Assembly: GCA_934597125.1 (NCBI GenBank)
Contig: CAKTQM010000027.1
Location: forward strand, 1 to 22,787
Direction: 5' to 3'
Source of the DNA: an uncultured Oscillospiraceae bacterium
Lineage (GTDB): Bacteria; Bacillota; Clostridia; Oscillospirales; Oscillospiraceae
Length of the DNA: 22,787 nt
The notes under the pieces were generated by a model. The model searched no databases, was not told the origin of the DNA, and saw only the letters and a list, made by a program, of their open reading frames with translations. Each line of letters begins with the position of its first letter. Position 1 is the stretch's first letter. The position numbers were made by a program, and so were the translations under genes. This document shows, piece after piece, positions 1-8,150 of the stretch.

Positions 1-10
1 TCTTGCTCCA

Positions 11-19
11 ATTATACCA
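11..19 (-). promoter_or_regulatory. Possible extended -10 promoter firing off the left edge
   Basis: Read on the minus strand, this stretch is TGGTATAAT, a perfect extended -10 element. No convincing -35 lies at 16-18 nt, which extended -10 promoters can tolerate. It would drive a divergent gene lying outside the window to the left. No gene can be seen to confirm it. Confidence 0.35.
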
Positions 20-112
20 CGGATTGGCCTCTATGGATTGAAATATAAGGCTTTTTCTATTATTCAGTGCACATTACAATAGAAAAAACACAGCCACAGG
101 GAGGAACGATGT

Positions 113-847
113 ATGGAAAAAATCGCGCTTGTCACCGGCTCCAGCCGGGGAATCGGGCGGGCTGTGGCCCGTGAGCTGGCGCATCAGGGCTGGCGGGTCT
201 GCATCAACTATCGGGTGCGGCGGGACTGCGCCGAGAGTCTGGCGGCAGAGCTGACCGCCGCGGGACACGAGGCCATGATCTGTCAGGCGGATGTATCCCG
301 GCGGGAACAGGTACAGGCCATGGTGCGCGCCATCGAGGAGAAGTGGGGGCTGGTGTCGCTGCTGGTGAACAATGCCGGTGTGGCGGGACAGTCGCTGTTT
401 CAGGATGTGACCGACGAGATGTGGCACAAATACTTTTCCACCAACGTGGACGGTGCGTACCACACGATCCAGGCGGTGCTGCCTGCCATGCTGCATGCGC
501 ATGAGGGCTGCATCCTCAACATCTCCTCTATCTGGGGTCAGCGGGGGGCAAGCTGCGAGGTGACATATTCCTGCACCAAGGCGGCGCTGATCGGCCTGAC
601 CCGCTCACTGGCGGCGGAACTGGCACCCACCCGCATCCGGGTCAACTGCATTGCCCCCGGCGTTATCAAGACGGATATGCTGGACGCCCTGCCGCCGGAG
701 GTACTGCCCCAGCTGGCGGAGGAAACGCCCCTGCGGCGGCTGGGCACACCGGAGGATATCGCCCACGCGGCGGCATTTCTGGCGTCGGACAGGGCAGATT
801 TCATCACCGGTCAGGTGCTGACTGTTGACGGCGGATTCATTTTATAA
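113..847 (+). CDS. SDR-family oxidoreductase, FabG-like
   Basis: A 244-residue classical short-chain dehydrogenase/reductase, closest in layout to 3-oxoacyl-ACP reductase (FabG). Family role: NAD(P)H-dependent reduction of a carbonyl, acting in the cytoplasm. Visible motifs are the Rossmann glycine motif TGSSRGIG at 8-15, NNAG at 86-89, and catalytic Ser139, Tyr152 and Lys156; the Ser-Tyr spacing equals that of E. coli FabG. The C-terminal ITGQVLTVDGG is typical of FabG-like proteins. The start is the ATG after a GGGAGG site at about 99-104; another ATG four bases upstream is out of frame. No fatty-acid synthesis genes lie next to it, so the substrate is open: a stand-alone ketoreductase or sugar-alcohol/steroid-type dehydrogenase is equally possible. 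It is transcribed alone and converges on the RND gene. Confidence 0.9.
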   Translation: MEKIALVTGSSRGIGRAVARELAHQGWRVCINYRVRRDCAESLAAELTAAGHEAMICQADVSRREQVQAMVRAIEEKWGLVSLLVNNAGVAGQSLFQDVTDEMWHKYFSTNVDGAYHTIQAVLPAMLHAHEGCILNISSIWGQRGASCEVTYSCTKAALIGLTRSLAAELAPTRIRVNCIAPGVIKTDMLDALPPEVLPQLAEETPLRRLGTPEDIAHAAAFLASDRADFITGQVLTVDGGFIL

Positions 848-900
848 GCCGAAAAAAGAAACGGCAAACAGCGTATTCCAAAAAAACACGGCAGAGAAAA

Positions 901-938
901 CGGACAGAGGCAACGGCTCACGCCGCTGCCTCTGTCCG
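901..938. terminator. Hairpin between convergent genes
   Basis: A perfect 12-bp stem (901-912 with 927-938) extended by an inner CGGC/GCCG. On the minus strand it is followed by TTTTC, so it suits the RND transcript better than the SDR transcript. Confidence 0.6.
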
Positions 939-960
939 CACAAATACCGGAGCACAAGAT

Positions 961-999
961 AGCCCCGAAAAAGAGCCACAGTGGCTCTTTTTCGGGGCT
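961..999. terminator. Bidirectional terminator hairpin
   Basis: A perfect 19-bp inverted repeat (961-979 with 981-999) containing A5/T5 runs within its arms, lying between the convergent SDR and RND genes. The symmetry lets it act on either transcript. With 901-938 it forms a tandem terminator. Confidence 0.75.
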
Positions 1000-1025
1000 C
1001 TGTCTGTTTCCGCCGGAAAGGGAGA

Positions 1026-4000
1026 TCAGTCCTGCAGCAGTTCCAGCTCTTTTTCGTCCACCCGGCGCAGCTGCTTGCGGCTGACGATCTCGTACATGCA
1101 GGGCACCACGAACAGGGTCATCAGCGTGGCGTACAGCAGTCCGCCGATGCACACCAGCGCCACCGGCTGGATCAGGGAGGTGCCGGCGTTTTTCGCCAGA
1201 GCGGTAACGATCAGGCCCAGAATGGTAGTCAGGGAGGTCATCAGGATGGGCCGCAGACGGGTGACGCCGGCGTCGATGATGGCGGCGCGGCGCTCCATAC
1301 CGGCAAGGCGCTGCTGGTTAATGTAATCCACCAGCACGATACCGTTGTTGACGATGATGCCCACCAGCATGACAAAGCCGATCAGGGCGATGACGCTCAG
1401 CTCGATGCCGGTCAGCAGCAGAGCCAGGAAGCCGCCGGTAAAGGCCAGGGGAATGGTGAACATGACGATGAACGGCTCCCGCAGGGACTGGAACTGGGCC
1501 ACCATGACAAAGTACACCAGCACGATACCCAACAGCAGCATCAGCATCACCTGACCCATGGCATCCATGATGGCTTCGCTTTCGCCGTTGAACTCGATGG
1601 AGGTGTTCTGGGGCAGCTCCATGGCGGCCACGGCCTTTGTCACCTGATCGGACACCAGCGTGACGTTATAGCCGTCGGCAATGGCGGCGGTAACGGTGAC
1701 GCAGCGGCGCTGCTGATCACGGTTGATGGTGTTCAGGCTGACGGTCTGCTCCACCGTGGCTACGTCTTTCAGCAGGAACGTCTTGTCCGTGTCGGCGTCG
1801 TCGCTCTCGCCGGTCAGGGCGGACAGGGACGAGGAGGAAGCTCCGCCGCCCATGGCGGAGGACATGGCGCTGTCAGGGTCGATTTTCAGCTCCGGCAGGG
1901 TCTCCACCGTCAGCTTGCTGTCCTCGTCCTGCTGGATCATCATTTGCATGGTGGTGTCGTCCAGCACCATTTCGGTGCCGGAGGTGCTGGTGTTCAGTGC
2001 GGCGGCCACCTGCATATAGATCTGAGCCACGGTCATGCCATGCTCCATGGCCTTGTTGCGGTCGATGGTGACACGCAGGGCCTGAGCGGCGTCCTCCAGA
2101 CCGTCAGATACGTCGGCGGTGCCCTCCACCCGGGCCATGCGCGCCGCGATGGCTTTGGCGGTGGACTGCAGGGTCTCCATATCCTCGCTGTAGACTTTCA
2201 GGGAGACGCCGTTTCCGGTGACGTAGCTCATCATACCGGACATGACGTTAGCGGCGGTGACGGTGCAGTCCATGTCGGCACAGAGGGCTTCGATCTCCTT
2301 GCCGGTCTGGGTGCCGGACTGGTCGTCCGGCAGGGTGATATAAATTTCCGCGTCATAGGCGCCGCCGGAGGAGAACATGCTCATGCCGCTGTCGCCCTGG
2401 ATCATGGCGCCCACGGCGTCCACACCGTCCACAGTCATGCAGCGGCGGGCCACCTCGTCGGTATAGGCCACGGCCTCTTCACGGGTGCAGTTTTCCGGCA
2501 TGGTAACGGTGACGCTGACGCTGTTCATATCCATATCCGGCATGAAGCTGAAGCCGCGGTTGACGGTCAGAACACCGGTAAGGATCAGCAGCGCCAGAGA
2601 GGCGGACAGTACCGCCGCCTTATGATCCAGTGACCAGATAATGGCCTTTTTATAGGCGGGATATATCTTATCCAGCAGGCCGGGCTTTTGCACCAGCGGG
2701 CGGCGCAGCATACCGCTGGCCATGGCGGGCACCAGCGTCAGCGCCACCAGAAGGCTGGCCATCAGGGAATAGGTGATGGTAAGGGCCAGATCGGTAAACA
2801 GCTGGCGGGTCAGACCCTCCACAAAGACGATGGGGGCGAAGACGCACACGGTGGTCAGGGTGCTGGCGGCAATGGCCCCCAGCACCTGCCGCGCGCCGGA
2901 CACGGCGGCCTGCACCACCGTGGCGCCTTTGGCGCGCAGGCGATAGATATTTTCGATAACCACCACGGAGTTATCCACCAGCATACCCACCGCCACCAGC
3001 AGGCCGCTGAGGGAAATCATATTGATGGTGACGCCGGTGAAGTACATCAGCACCACGGCGAACACCACGCTGGCGGGAATCGCAATCAAGGTAATGAGGG
3101 TGGGCCGCCAGTCCCGCAGGAACAGGAACAGCACCACCACCGAGAACACCGCGCCCCACAGCAGGGACGAGAGGATGGTGTCCACGATCAGGTGGATATA
3201 GTCGCCCTGATCCATCAGGGGCTTGAAGCTGATACCCTCGTACTGCTCCGTCAGCTGCTGCAGGCGGGCGGTGATGTTGTCGGATACCTCGGCCGTGGCG
3301 TAGTTGGACTGCTTGGTAAAGGAGGCGATGATGCCGTTTTCTCCGTTGAGTTTGGCGTAGATCTCATCCGAATTGTCGGTGCTGAAAACGGTCGCCACAT
3401 CGCTGAGGCGGACAGGCTCCATGCCGGAGATACCCAGATCCAGCAGCACCATGTCCTCCAGCTCCTCCCGGGTACGGACTTCGTTGCCCACAGACACCAT
3501 GTAGCTGACGCCGTCGTTATCGTCTATGTAGCCGGCAGGCATGGAGAAGTCCTGGGCGGTCAGCAGCTGCTGGACGGTGGAGACGGAGAGGATGCCGTCC
3601 ACATTCAGCTGATCCAGCACCTGCTTGCGGGTCTCGGCCAGCTGCTTTTCGCCCTCTTCGATCTGCTGGAGGGCCAGCTTCAGCTGGATATTGCCCTCGC
3701 TCATGGCCAGAACACCGTTAAGGGCGGATTCCGTGCCGTCGGACAGATCACGATTCAGGTCGTCAAAGCGGTGGGGGTCGTCCAGGAAGGCCTCAATGGC
3801 CTCCAGCGCCTTCTTCATGGCGGCGACGCTGGCGGCGGCCTCCTGCTGCTGGCGCTGGGCCACCATGGCGGCCAGCTGGGTCTCCTCCGCTTCGATCTGG
3901 GCGGTCAGGGCTGCGATCTCCGCCCCTAAGGTAACGTTTTCCGCTGCGGCAATGGCTTTTTCCTCGTCTGTAACGGTCCCGTCCTCGCTGTTGATGATCT

Positions 4001-4889
4001 CCAGGTTTTTGTCGTACTGCGTCTGCTTCTCCGTCAGGGTCTGGCGGTCGGCTTCGATCTGATCCCGGAGGGCCTTTTCCTCCTCGGTCATCAGGTCGTC
4101 GCCGCTGGGGACGCTGTTAATGGCCTGACGCAGCGACTCCGCCGCTTCGTTCAAGGTACCGGTGACGCCGTCGGCAACACTGTCCGCCGCCTGGGAAACG
4201 CCCTCGTCCAGCGCCTCCTGGGCCTCGGTGATCTGCTCCTTGGCGTCAGAGAGCTTGCCGGCGGCCTTGTCCAGCTCACGATCCACCTTCTGGCGGATGG
4301 TCTTAGTCAGCGCCGCCATCTTTTCGGCGTCCAGCACCACGTGGAGCTGGCGCTCCACCGTGCCGGTGATCTCCACGCTGGCCACGCCGGTGATGCCGGT
4401 CAGCTTGGCGGACAGCTCGTCCTCCACAAAGTCGCTGAGCTGATTGACGTCCATATCGCTGCTGCTGATAGCGGCCACCATAACGGGGATCATGGAGGGA
4501 TTCACCTTCAGGATATAGGGAGAGGAGACACCATCGTCCCACTGGCCCTGTACCGAGGTCACCTGCTGCTGGATGTCAATGCCCAGAGAGTCCATATTGG
4601 CGCCGTTTTCGAACTCCAGCACCACCATGGAAACGCTGTTCTGACTGGAGGACTGGATGGTTTTCAGCTGATCCAGCGTGGCAAGGGCCTTTTCCAGGGG
4701 TTTGGTGATCTCCGCCTCCACGCTTTCGGGGCTGGCGCCAGGGTCAGAGGTCACCACGATGACGTAGGGGTAGTCCATGTTGGGCATCAGGTCGGGGGTC
4801 ATTTTCAGATAGGCCACCACACCAAGGATCAGGATAGCCAGCGCCACCACATAGACGGTCAGGGGTTTCTTTACACTAAAGGCAGGCAC
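1026..4889 (-). CDS. RND efflux permease (HAE1/AcrB-like) with large coiled-coil insertion
   Basis: A 1287-residue proton-driven RND exporter, against roughly 1030 for AcrB. The N-terminal membrane anchor (about 10-30) is followed by pore-domain sequence with the usual LPNMDYP-like turn. The central helices at about 565-725 carry VGMLVDNSVVVIEN, where Asp639 matches AcrB Asp407 and Asn640 replaces Asp408. A late helix has VGIIVNNGIVLVDYIN, with Asn in the Lys940 region, as is common in Gram-positive members. Residues about 191-428 are an extra Glu/Gln/Ala/Lys-rich helical segment inserted in the first extracytoplasmic domain. The start is GTG (4887-4889) behind GAGGAAG; no ATG fits. No membrane-fusion or outer-membrane gene is adjacent. 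Substrate unknown: drugs, lipids or peptides are all possible. Confidence 0.93.
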   Translation of the reverse strand: MPAFSVKKPLTVYVVALAILILGVVAYLKMTPDLMPNMDYPYVIVVTSDPGASPESVEAEITKPLEKALATLDQLKTIQSSSQNSVSMVVLEFENGANMDSLGIDIQQQVTSVQGQWDDGVSSPYILKVNPSMIPVMVAAISSSDMDVNQLSDFVEDELSAKLTGITGVASVEITGTVERQLHVVLDAEKMAALTKTIRQKVDRELDKAAGKLSDAKEQITEAQEALDEGVSQAADSVADGVTGTLNEAAESLRQAINSVPSGDDLMTEEEKALRDQIEADRQTLTEKQTQYDKNLEIINSEDGTVTDEEKAIAAAENVTLGAEIAALTAQIEAEETQLAAMVAQRQQQEAAASVAAMKKALEAIEAFLDDPHRFDDLNRDLSDGTESALNGVLAMSEGNIQLKLALQQIEEGEKQLAETRKQVLDQLNVDGILSVSTVQQLLTAQDFSMPAGYIDDNDGVSYMVSVGNEVRTREELEDMVLLDLGISGMEPVRLSDVATVFSTDNSDEIYAKLNGENGIIASFTKQSNYATAEVSDNITARLQQLTEQYEGISFKPLMDQGDYIHLIVDTILSSLLWGAVFSVVVLFLFLRDWRPTLITLIAIPASVVFAVVLMYFTGVTINMISLSGLLVAVGMLVDNSVVVIENIYRLRAKGATVVQAAVSGARQVLGAIAASTLTTVCVFAPIVFVEGLTRQLFTDLALTITYSLMASLLVALTLVPAMASGMLRRPLVQKPGLLDKIYPAYKKAIIWSLDHKAAVLSASLALLILTGVLTVNRGFSFMPDMDMNSVSVTVTMPENCTREEAVAYTDEVARRCMTVDGVDAVGAMIQGDSGMSMFSSGGAYDAEIYITLPDDQSGTQTGKEIEALCADMDCTVTAANVMSGMMSYVTGNGVSLKVYSEDMETLQSTAKAIAARMARVEGTADVSDGLEDAAQALRVTIDRNKAMEHGMTVAQIYMQVAAALNTSTSGTEMVLDDTTMQMMIQQDEDSKLTVETLPELKIDPDSAMSSAMGGGASSSSLSALTGESDDADTDKTFLLKDVATVEQTVSLNTINRDQQRRCVTVTAAIADGYNVTLVSDQVTKAVAAMELPQNTSIEFNGESEAIMDAMGQVMLMLLLGIVLVYFVMVAQFQSLREPFIVMFTIPLAFTGGFLALLLTGIELSVIALIGFVMLVGIIVNNGIVLVDYINQQRLAGMERRAAIIDAGVTRLRPILMTSLTTILGLIVTALAKNAGTSLIQPVALVCIGGLLYATLMTLFVVPCMYEIVSRKQLRRVDEKELELLQD

Positions 4890-4967
4890 AAACGGTTCTT
4901 CCTCTCTGCTGCGCCGGATGGCGCGTGAATGGGTGAACGCGGCTTATCGCCGCTGATTTGACGCTTT

Positions 4968-4996
4968 AGTTTACCACCTCCGCTTTTTCAAATCAA
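4968..4996 (-). promoter_or_regulatory. Sigma-A promoter for the RND gene
   Basis: Minus strand reads TTGATT (4991-4996), a 17-nt spacer, then TAAACT (4968-4973), about 80 nt upstream of the GTG start. Spacing is ideal and each box matches the consensus at four positions. Confidence 0.5.
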
Positions 4997-5152
4997 TCGC
5001 TTGGGGCAAAAATTTACGTTTCCGTTACATTTATAAGAAAAGCATTTGCTAACCGCGGAAAATTCCCTGTATTTTCGGCAAAATAGTTCACGGGTCGAAG
5101 GAAGTGGAAAAGGTGGGCGCAATATCGCCGCAGAAGGTCAAGAATGTATGGA

Positions 5153-5265
5153 ACATTCCGCTTATACCGTTTAGAAAGTTTCAAAAATACGCCAAACTGC
5201 ACAAAAACGGTAACATTTTTTCTACATTTATTCTTCGTTTCAGAGGGAGACATTCCTTACATTCC
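5153..5265. repeat. Repeated ACATTCC motifs upstream of gap (candidate operator)
   Basis: ACATTCC occurs at 5153-5159, 5250-5256 and 5259-5265. The last two are direct repeats nine bases apart and overlap the -35 and spacer of the gap promoter. The upstream copy sits in an imperfect inverted repeat (GAATGTATGGAACATTC). The placement suits a repressor or activator site, but no regulator is encoded nearby. Confidence 0.35.
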
Positions 5266-5275
5266 GTATTATAAT
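5247..5275 (+). promoter_or_regulatory. Sigma-A promoter for gap
   Basis: GAGACA (5247-5252), a 17-nt spacer, then a perfect TATAAT (5270-5275), about 70 nt upstream of the gap ATG. Confidence 0.7.
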
Positions 5276-5343
5276 GGAAGATGGAACAAAAAGGGCCGCA
5301 TGGCGGCGCAAACGTGGAAAGACGTGGAAAGGAAAACAATCAT

Positions 5344-6384
5344 ATGGCTATCAAGATCGGTATTAACGGCTTTGGCCGCATTGGACGCATCGTCCTGCGC
5401 ATCATGTGCGAAAACCCCGAAACCTTTGATGTGCGCGGCATCAACCTGCGGAAGGCAGACATTGACTACATGGTATACCTGCTGAAATATGACTCGGTGT
5501 TCCGCAACTTCCCCGGCATGGTGGAGCACGCCGGCGGCGATCTGATCGTCAATGGCCGCAGGATCCACGTGTTCAGCGAGTCTGACGCCGCCATGATCCA
5601 CTGGAGCGACTGCGAGGCGGAGTACATCATCGAGTCCACCGGCGCCAACAACACCACCGACAAGGCCAGCCGCCATTTCAAGGGCGGCGCCAAGAAGGTG
5701 ATCCTGTCCGCCCCCGCCAAGGATGACGCCACTCCCACCTTTGTCTACGGCGTCAACAGCGACGAGTATCGCAGCGACATGAAGGTCATCTCCAACGCCA
5801 GCTGCACCACCAACTGTCTGGCTCCTCTGGCCTATGTGATCCACAAGACCTTCGGCATCGAGCAGTCCCTGATGTCCACCATCCATGCCTCCACCGCCAA
5901 GCAGAAGGCCGTTGACAGCCGCGGCGGCAGCGACTGGCGCACCGGCCGCTCCATTCTGAACAATATTATCCCCACCTCCACCGGCGCGGCCAAGGCCGTG
6001 GGACGGGTGATCCCCTCTTTGAAGGGCAAGATGACCGGCATGGCCTTCCGCGTGCCCACCGCCGACGTATCCGTGGTGGATCTGACGGCGCGGCTGAGCA
6101 CCAGCGCGTCTTACGCCGACATCTGCTATGAGATCCTCCACGCCTCGGAGACATACATGAAGGGGATCATCGGCTATACCCGCGATCAGGTGGTATCCAC
6201 CGATATGATCGCCAATCCCTGCCCCTGCGTGTTTGACGAGACTGCCGGCATCATGCTGGATCAGGATTTCGTGAAGCTGATCGCCTGGTACGACAATGAA
6301 TGGGGCTACAGCAACATGGTGACCCGCATGCTGCAGCATATGTACGACGTAGACATGACGGACGTGTTCAACGAGGCAAAATAA
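5344..6384 (+). CDS. gap: Type I glyceraldehyde-3-phosphate dehydrogenase
   Basis: A 346-residue GAPDH: oxidative phosphorylation of glyceraldehyde-3-phosphate to 1,3-bisphosphoglycerate in glycolysis, or the reverse. Visible: INGFGRIGR at the N-terminus, the catalytic NASCTTNC with Cys154, His181, [11 protein letters not shown] at 210-220, and the C-terminal [11 protein letters not shown]. The start is the ATG at 5344, after AAAGGA with 10-nt spacing; the frame opens upstream at 5281, but that ATG has no ribosome site and follows the -10 directly. Oddity: the acidic residue that normally follows IN at the end of the second strand and binds the NAD ribose is replaced by Leu35-Arg36, and the Leu/Pro pair of the cofactor pocket is Ser192-Arg193. 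That suggests NADP(H) use. The gene is monocistronic with its own promoter and terminator. Confidence 0.96.
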   Translation: MAIKIGINGFGRIGRIVLRIMCENPETFDVRGINLRKADIDYMVYLLKYDSVFRNFPGMVEHAGGDLIVNGRRIHVFSESDAAMIHWSDCEAEYIIESTGANNTTDKASRHFKGGAKKVILSAPAKDDATPTFVYGVNSDEYRSDMKVISNASCTTNCLAPLAYVIHKTFGIEQSLMSTIHASTAKQKAVDSRGGSDWRTGRSILNNIIPTSTGAAKAVGRVIPSLKGKMTGMAFRVPTADVSVVDLTARLSTSASYADICYEILHASETYMKGIIGYTRDQVVSTDMIANPCPCVFDETAGIMLDQDFVKLIAWYDNEWGYSNMVTRMLQHMYDVDMTDVFNEAK

Positions 6385-6396
6385 GCGCAAAATAAG

Positions 6397-6430
6397 CAAA
6401 GAAAAAAGCCTGCTATGCAGGCTTTTTCTT
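6397..6430. terminator. Bidirectional terminator between gap and the anti-sigma gene
   Basis: Stem AGCCTGC (6407-6413) with GCAGGCT (6417-6423), flanked by an A-rich left arm and T5CTTT on the right. The A/T runs allow termination of both the gap transcript (+) and the converging sigma/anti-sigma transcript (-). Confidence 0.85.
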
Positions 6431-6438
6431 TGCTCTTT

Positions 6439-7380
6439 TCACTTGTCTTTGTCCATCCGGTCAAAGGCAAAGCTGTCGGCAATGGCCTGGATGTGGTCGC
6501 GGGTCATGTGGACTTCGCCGTCCACGATGTCGCCGTAATAGGTGCCCAGAATCTCCACCACCACAAAGGCGTCCGGCTGGTCGGCGACGATCAGCGCACG
6601 ATCGTTGCCCAGCGCCAGCAGCAGCTTGCCGTAGGGCCAGTCCTCATAGGGGAACACCACAAGATCGCCTAAATTCAGCGACCCGATGGTCATTGTCTTT
6701 TTCATGGTGCGAAAGAGTTTATAGGGCACCGGCTCCGTCAGCCATGTGCCGTCGGTAAAGGTCACGGTGCCGTCCATGACGAAGGTTCCGTCGTGGTAGC
6801 CGTAGGACGCTTCATAGCGGTTCCGGACGCGATCCGTGTCCTGTCGGGGCGATGCGGCCAATCCCGCTTCGGTCAGAAGCGCCGCCTCGTCCGCCGGAAA
6901 GAACGCCTCACCGGGCAGCAGGGAAAGTCCGTATTCCGCCGCCAGAGCGTCCAGCTTTTCCACCATCTCCTGTGTGCAGCAGCCGTAGTAGAGATAGGGT
7001 ACCTCCAGCGTAATGATATCCGCCGGATCCGGCTCGTAGGTGCTGCACCAGTCGTTCCACGCTCTGGCTGCCTGACAGGCGGGGCTGTCCGCCAGCCCCT
7101 GCAGACTCAGCATGGTCTCCTGGCCGCTGCCCCAGCCGGAGGGCTCCTTCTGCTGTCCCAGACTGGCCAGGCCAAACCACTCGGTGGCAAAGCCTGTGGT
7201 GACCAGGGCCAACACCAATACCAGCACCGCAGCCAGAATCAGCGTGCCCCGCAGACGGCCTTTGCGGGGGCGGGCCGTCTCTTTGAAATAGGAGGTCTGA
7301 ATGTTTCGCAGCATGCGCTCTCTGGCGTCGTCGTCGGGGGTCATGGCGTCGTAAGCGCGATACATGTCCTTGCCTGTCAT
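6439..7380 (-). CDS. Single-pass membrane protein, probable anti-sigma factor
   Basis: A 313-residue protein with a cytoplasmic N-terminus (about 1-44, charged), one membrane helix at about 45-66 and an extracytoplasmic domain of about 245 residues that I do not recognise. There is no His-Cys-Cys zinc anti-sigma motif. The function is inferred from context: its ATG overlaps the sigma gene stop as ATGA, and its ribosome site GGGAGGTG lies inside the sigma coding end, so the two are translationally coupled. This is the standard arrangement of an ECF sigma and its membrane-bound inhibitor. The outer domain contains Cys-Cys and paired aromatic residues and could be the signal sensor. It could instead be a co-regulated target of the sigma factor. 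Confidence 0.72.
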   Translation of the reverse strand: MTGKDMYRAYDAMTPDDDARERMLRNIQTSYFKETARPRKGRLRGTLILAAVLVLVLALVTTGFATEWFGLASLGQQKEPSGWGSGQETMLSLQGLADSPACQAARAWNDWCSTYEPDPADIITLEVPYLYYGCCTQEMVEKLDALAAEYGLSLLPGEAFFPADEAALLTEAGLAASPRQDTDRVRNRYEASYGYHDGTFVMDGTVTFTDGTWLTEPVPYKLFRTMKKTMTIGSLNLGDLVVFPYEDWPYGKLLLALGNDRALIVADQPDAFVVVEILGTYYGDIVDGEVHMTRDHIQAIADSFAFDRMDKDK

Positions 7381-7874
7381 TGGGGATCACCTCCCAAGGT
7401 CAATTTCAGTTTGTTTCTGGCGCGGTTCAGGCGGCTGCGGATGGTGGCAGGGGCCACTTTCAGCATTTGGGCGATATCGGCGGTGGGGTAGCCCTCGTAG
7501 TAATAGAGATAGACCGGTAATTTATAGTCGTCCGGCAGGGCCAGCACCGCCTGCAGCGTCTCATCCGGAACCGGATCCTCCACGGTGGGCGGCTCGGTCA
7601 GGGAATCAAAGCTCTCCCGCTTTCGCCAGGGGCTGCGCAGGGCACTTTTGCACAGGTTGGAGACGGTGACGATCAGCCACGCTTTCTCATGCTGCACTGT
7701 GGCAAATTCCGTGTCGCTGCGCAGCAGGCGAAGAAAGGCCTCCTGCACCATATCCTCCGCGTCCGCGCCGTTTTTCATGAATGAGTAGGCCACGCGGTAC
7801 AGCGTATCCACATGGCGCTGATAAATCGTTTCGATGTCTTTGTCCGTACGCAACAAAGTGTTCGTGGCGGCCAC
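7377..7874 (-). CDS. ECF-family RNA polymerase sigma factor
   Basis: A 165-residue sigma-70 family factor with only regions 2 and 4. Region 2 covers about 13-80, with YRVAYSFMKN and ADAEDMVQEAFLRLL. Region 4 covers about 108-158, with the helix-turn-helix YPTADIAQMLKVAPATIRSRL. It redirects RNA polymerase to a small stress or envelope regulon. The start is uncertain: the frame opens only two codons upstream of the GTG at 7872-7874, and a strong AAAGGAGG directly abuts that GTG. In-frame TTG codons at residues 7 and 8 lie about 16 nt from the site. Downstream it overlaps the probable anti-sigma gene by 4 nt. Confidence 0.9.
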   Translation of the reverse strand: MAATNTLLRTDKDIETIYQRHVDTLYRVAYSFMKNGADAEDMVQEAFLRLLRSDTEFATVQHEKAWLIVTVSNLCKSALRSPWRKRESFDSLTEPPTVEDPVPDETLQAVLALPDDYKLPVYLYYYEGYPTADIAQMLKVAPATIRSRLNRARNKLKLTLGGDPQ

Positions 7875-7888
7875 CTCCTTTCATGAGA

Positions 7889-7917
7889 GATACGCGGGAA
7901 GATGAGAATTTGTTGCA
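7889..7917 (-). promoter_or_regulatory. Candidate ECF-type autoregulatory promoter
   Basis: On the minus strand TGCAAC (7912-7917) is followed by 17 nt and CGTATC (7889-7894). This closely resembles Bacillus SigW-type promoters (TGAAAC, N16-17, CGTA). It lies directly upstream of the sigma gene, as expected for self-activation, and implies a very short leader. Confidence 0.55.
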
Positions 7918-7953
7918 GGAAAATTTTGCGGTTGGGGTGCGGCATACACCAGT

Positions 7954-8084
7954 CAAAGCCTCCCCTGTGTAAGGGGAGGCGGTGCGAAGCGCCGGAGGGG
8001 TTGACACGTTTAAGGAAATATGCCGGTGGCATATTTTTAGCCTCGCTCGCGCTCGGCAGCCCCCTTTGCACAAGGGGGCTTTTG
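7954..8084. repeat. Family 1 palindromic repeat, copy A (131 bp)
   Basis: The ends are inverted copies of one another (CAAAGCCTCCCCTGTGTAAG at the left, and at the right the reverse complement of CAAAAGCCCCCTTGTGCAAA). Each end is itself a hairpin around GTGT or GTGC. Two further copies lie at 20470-20579 and 20984-21104. There is no coding capacity; it looks like a miniature inverted-repeat element between the sigma gene and the 159-residue gene. No clear target duplication. Confidence 0.85.
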
Positions 8085-8107
8085 TAAAGGGCCTTTCCCC
8101 ACTTAAC

Positions 8108-8133
8108 AAAGGGACGGCTTACGCCGTCCCTTT
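8108..8133 (-). terminator. Terminator hairpin for the 159-residue gene
   Basis: Perfect 11-bp stem (8108-8118 with 8123-8133), loop of four. On the minus strand it is followed by a weak T-rich stretch (GTTAAG). It sits about 18 nt past the stop codon of the minus-strand gene. Confidence 0.6.
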
Positions 8134-8150
8134 GCATATTCAAAAAGAAA

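Noticed and set aside
981..2633. 550-residue open frame on the plus strand
   Set aside because: Lies wholly antisense to the RND permease; its His/Gly/Gln-rich composition is what a GC-rich gene gives in the opposite frame, and it has no ribosome site.
2688..3929. 413-residue plus-strand open frame, His/Gln-rich
   Set aside because: Antisense shadow of the RND coiled-coil and core region; low-complexity composition and no family motif.
5269..6399. 376-residue minus-strand open frame over gap
   Set aside because: Mirror frame of the dehydrogenase, with the His/Gly/Ala-rich composition of a shadow.
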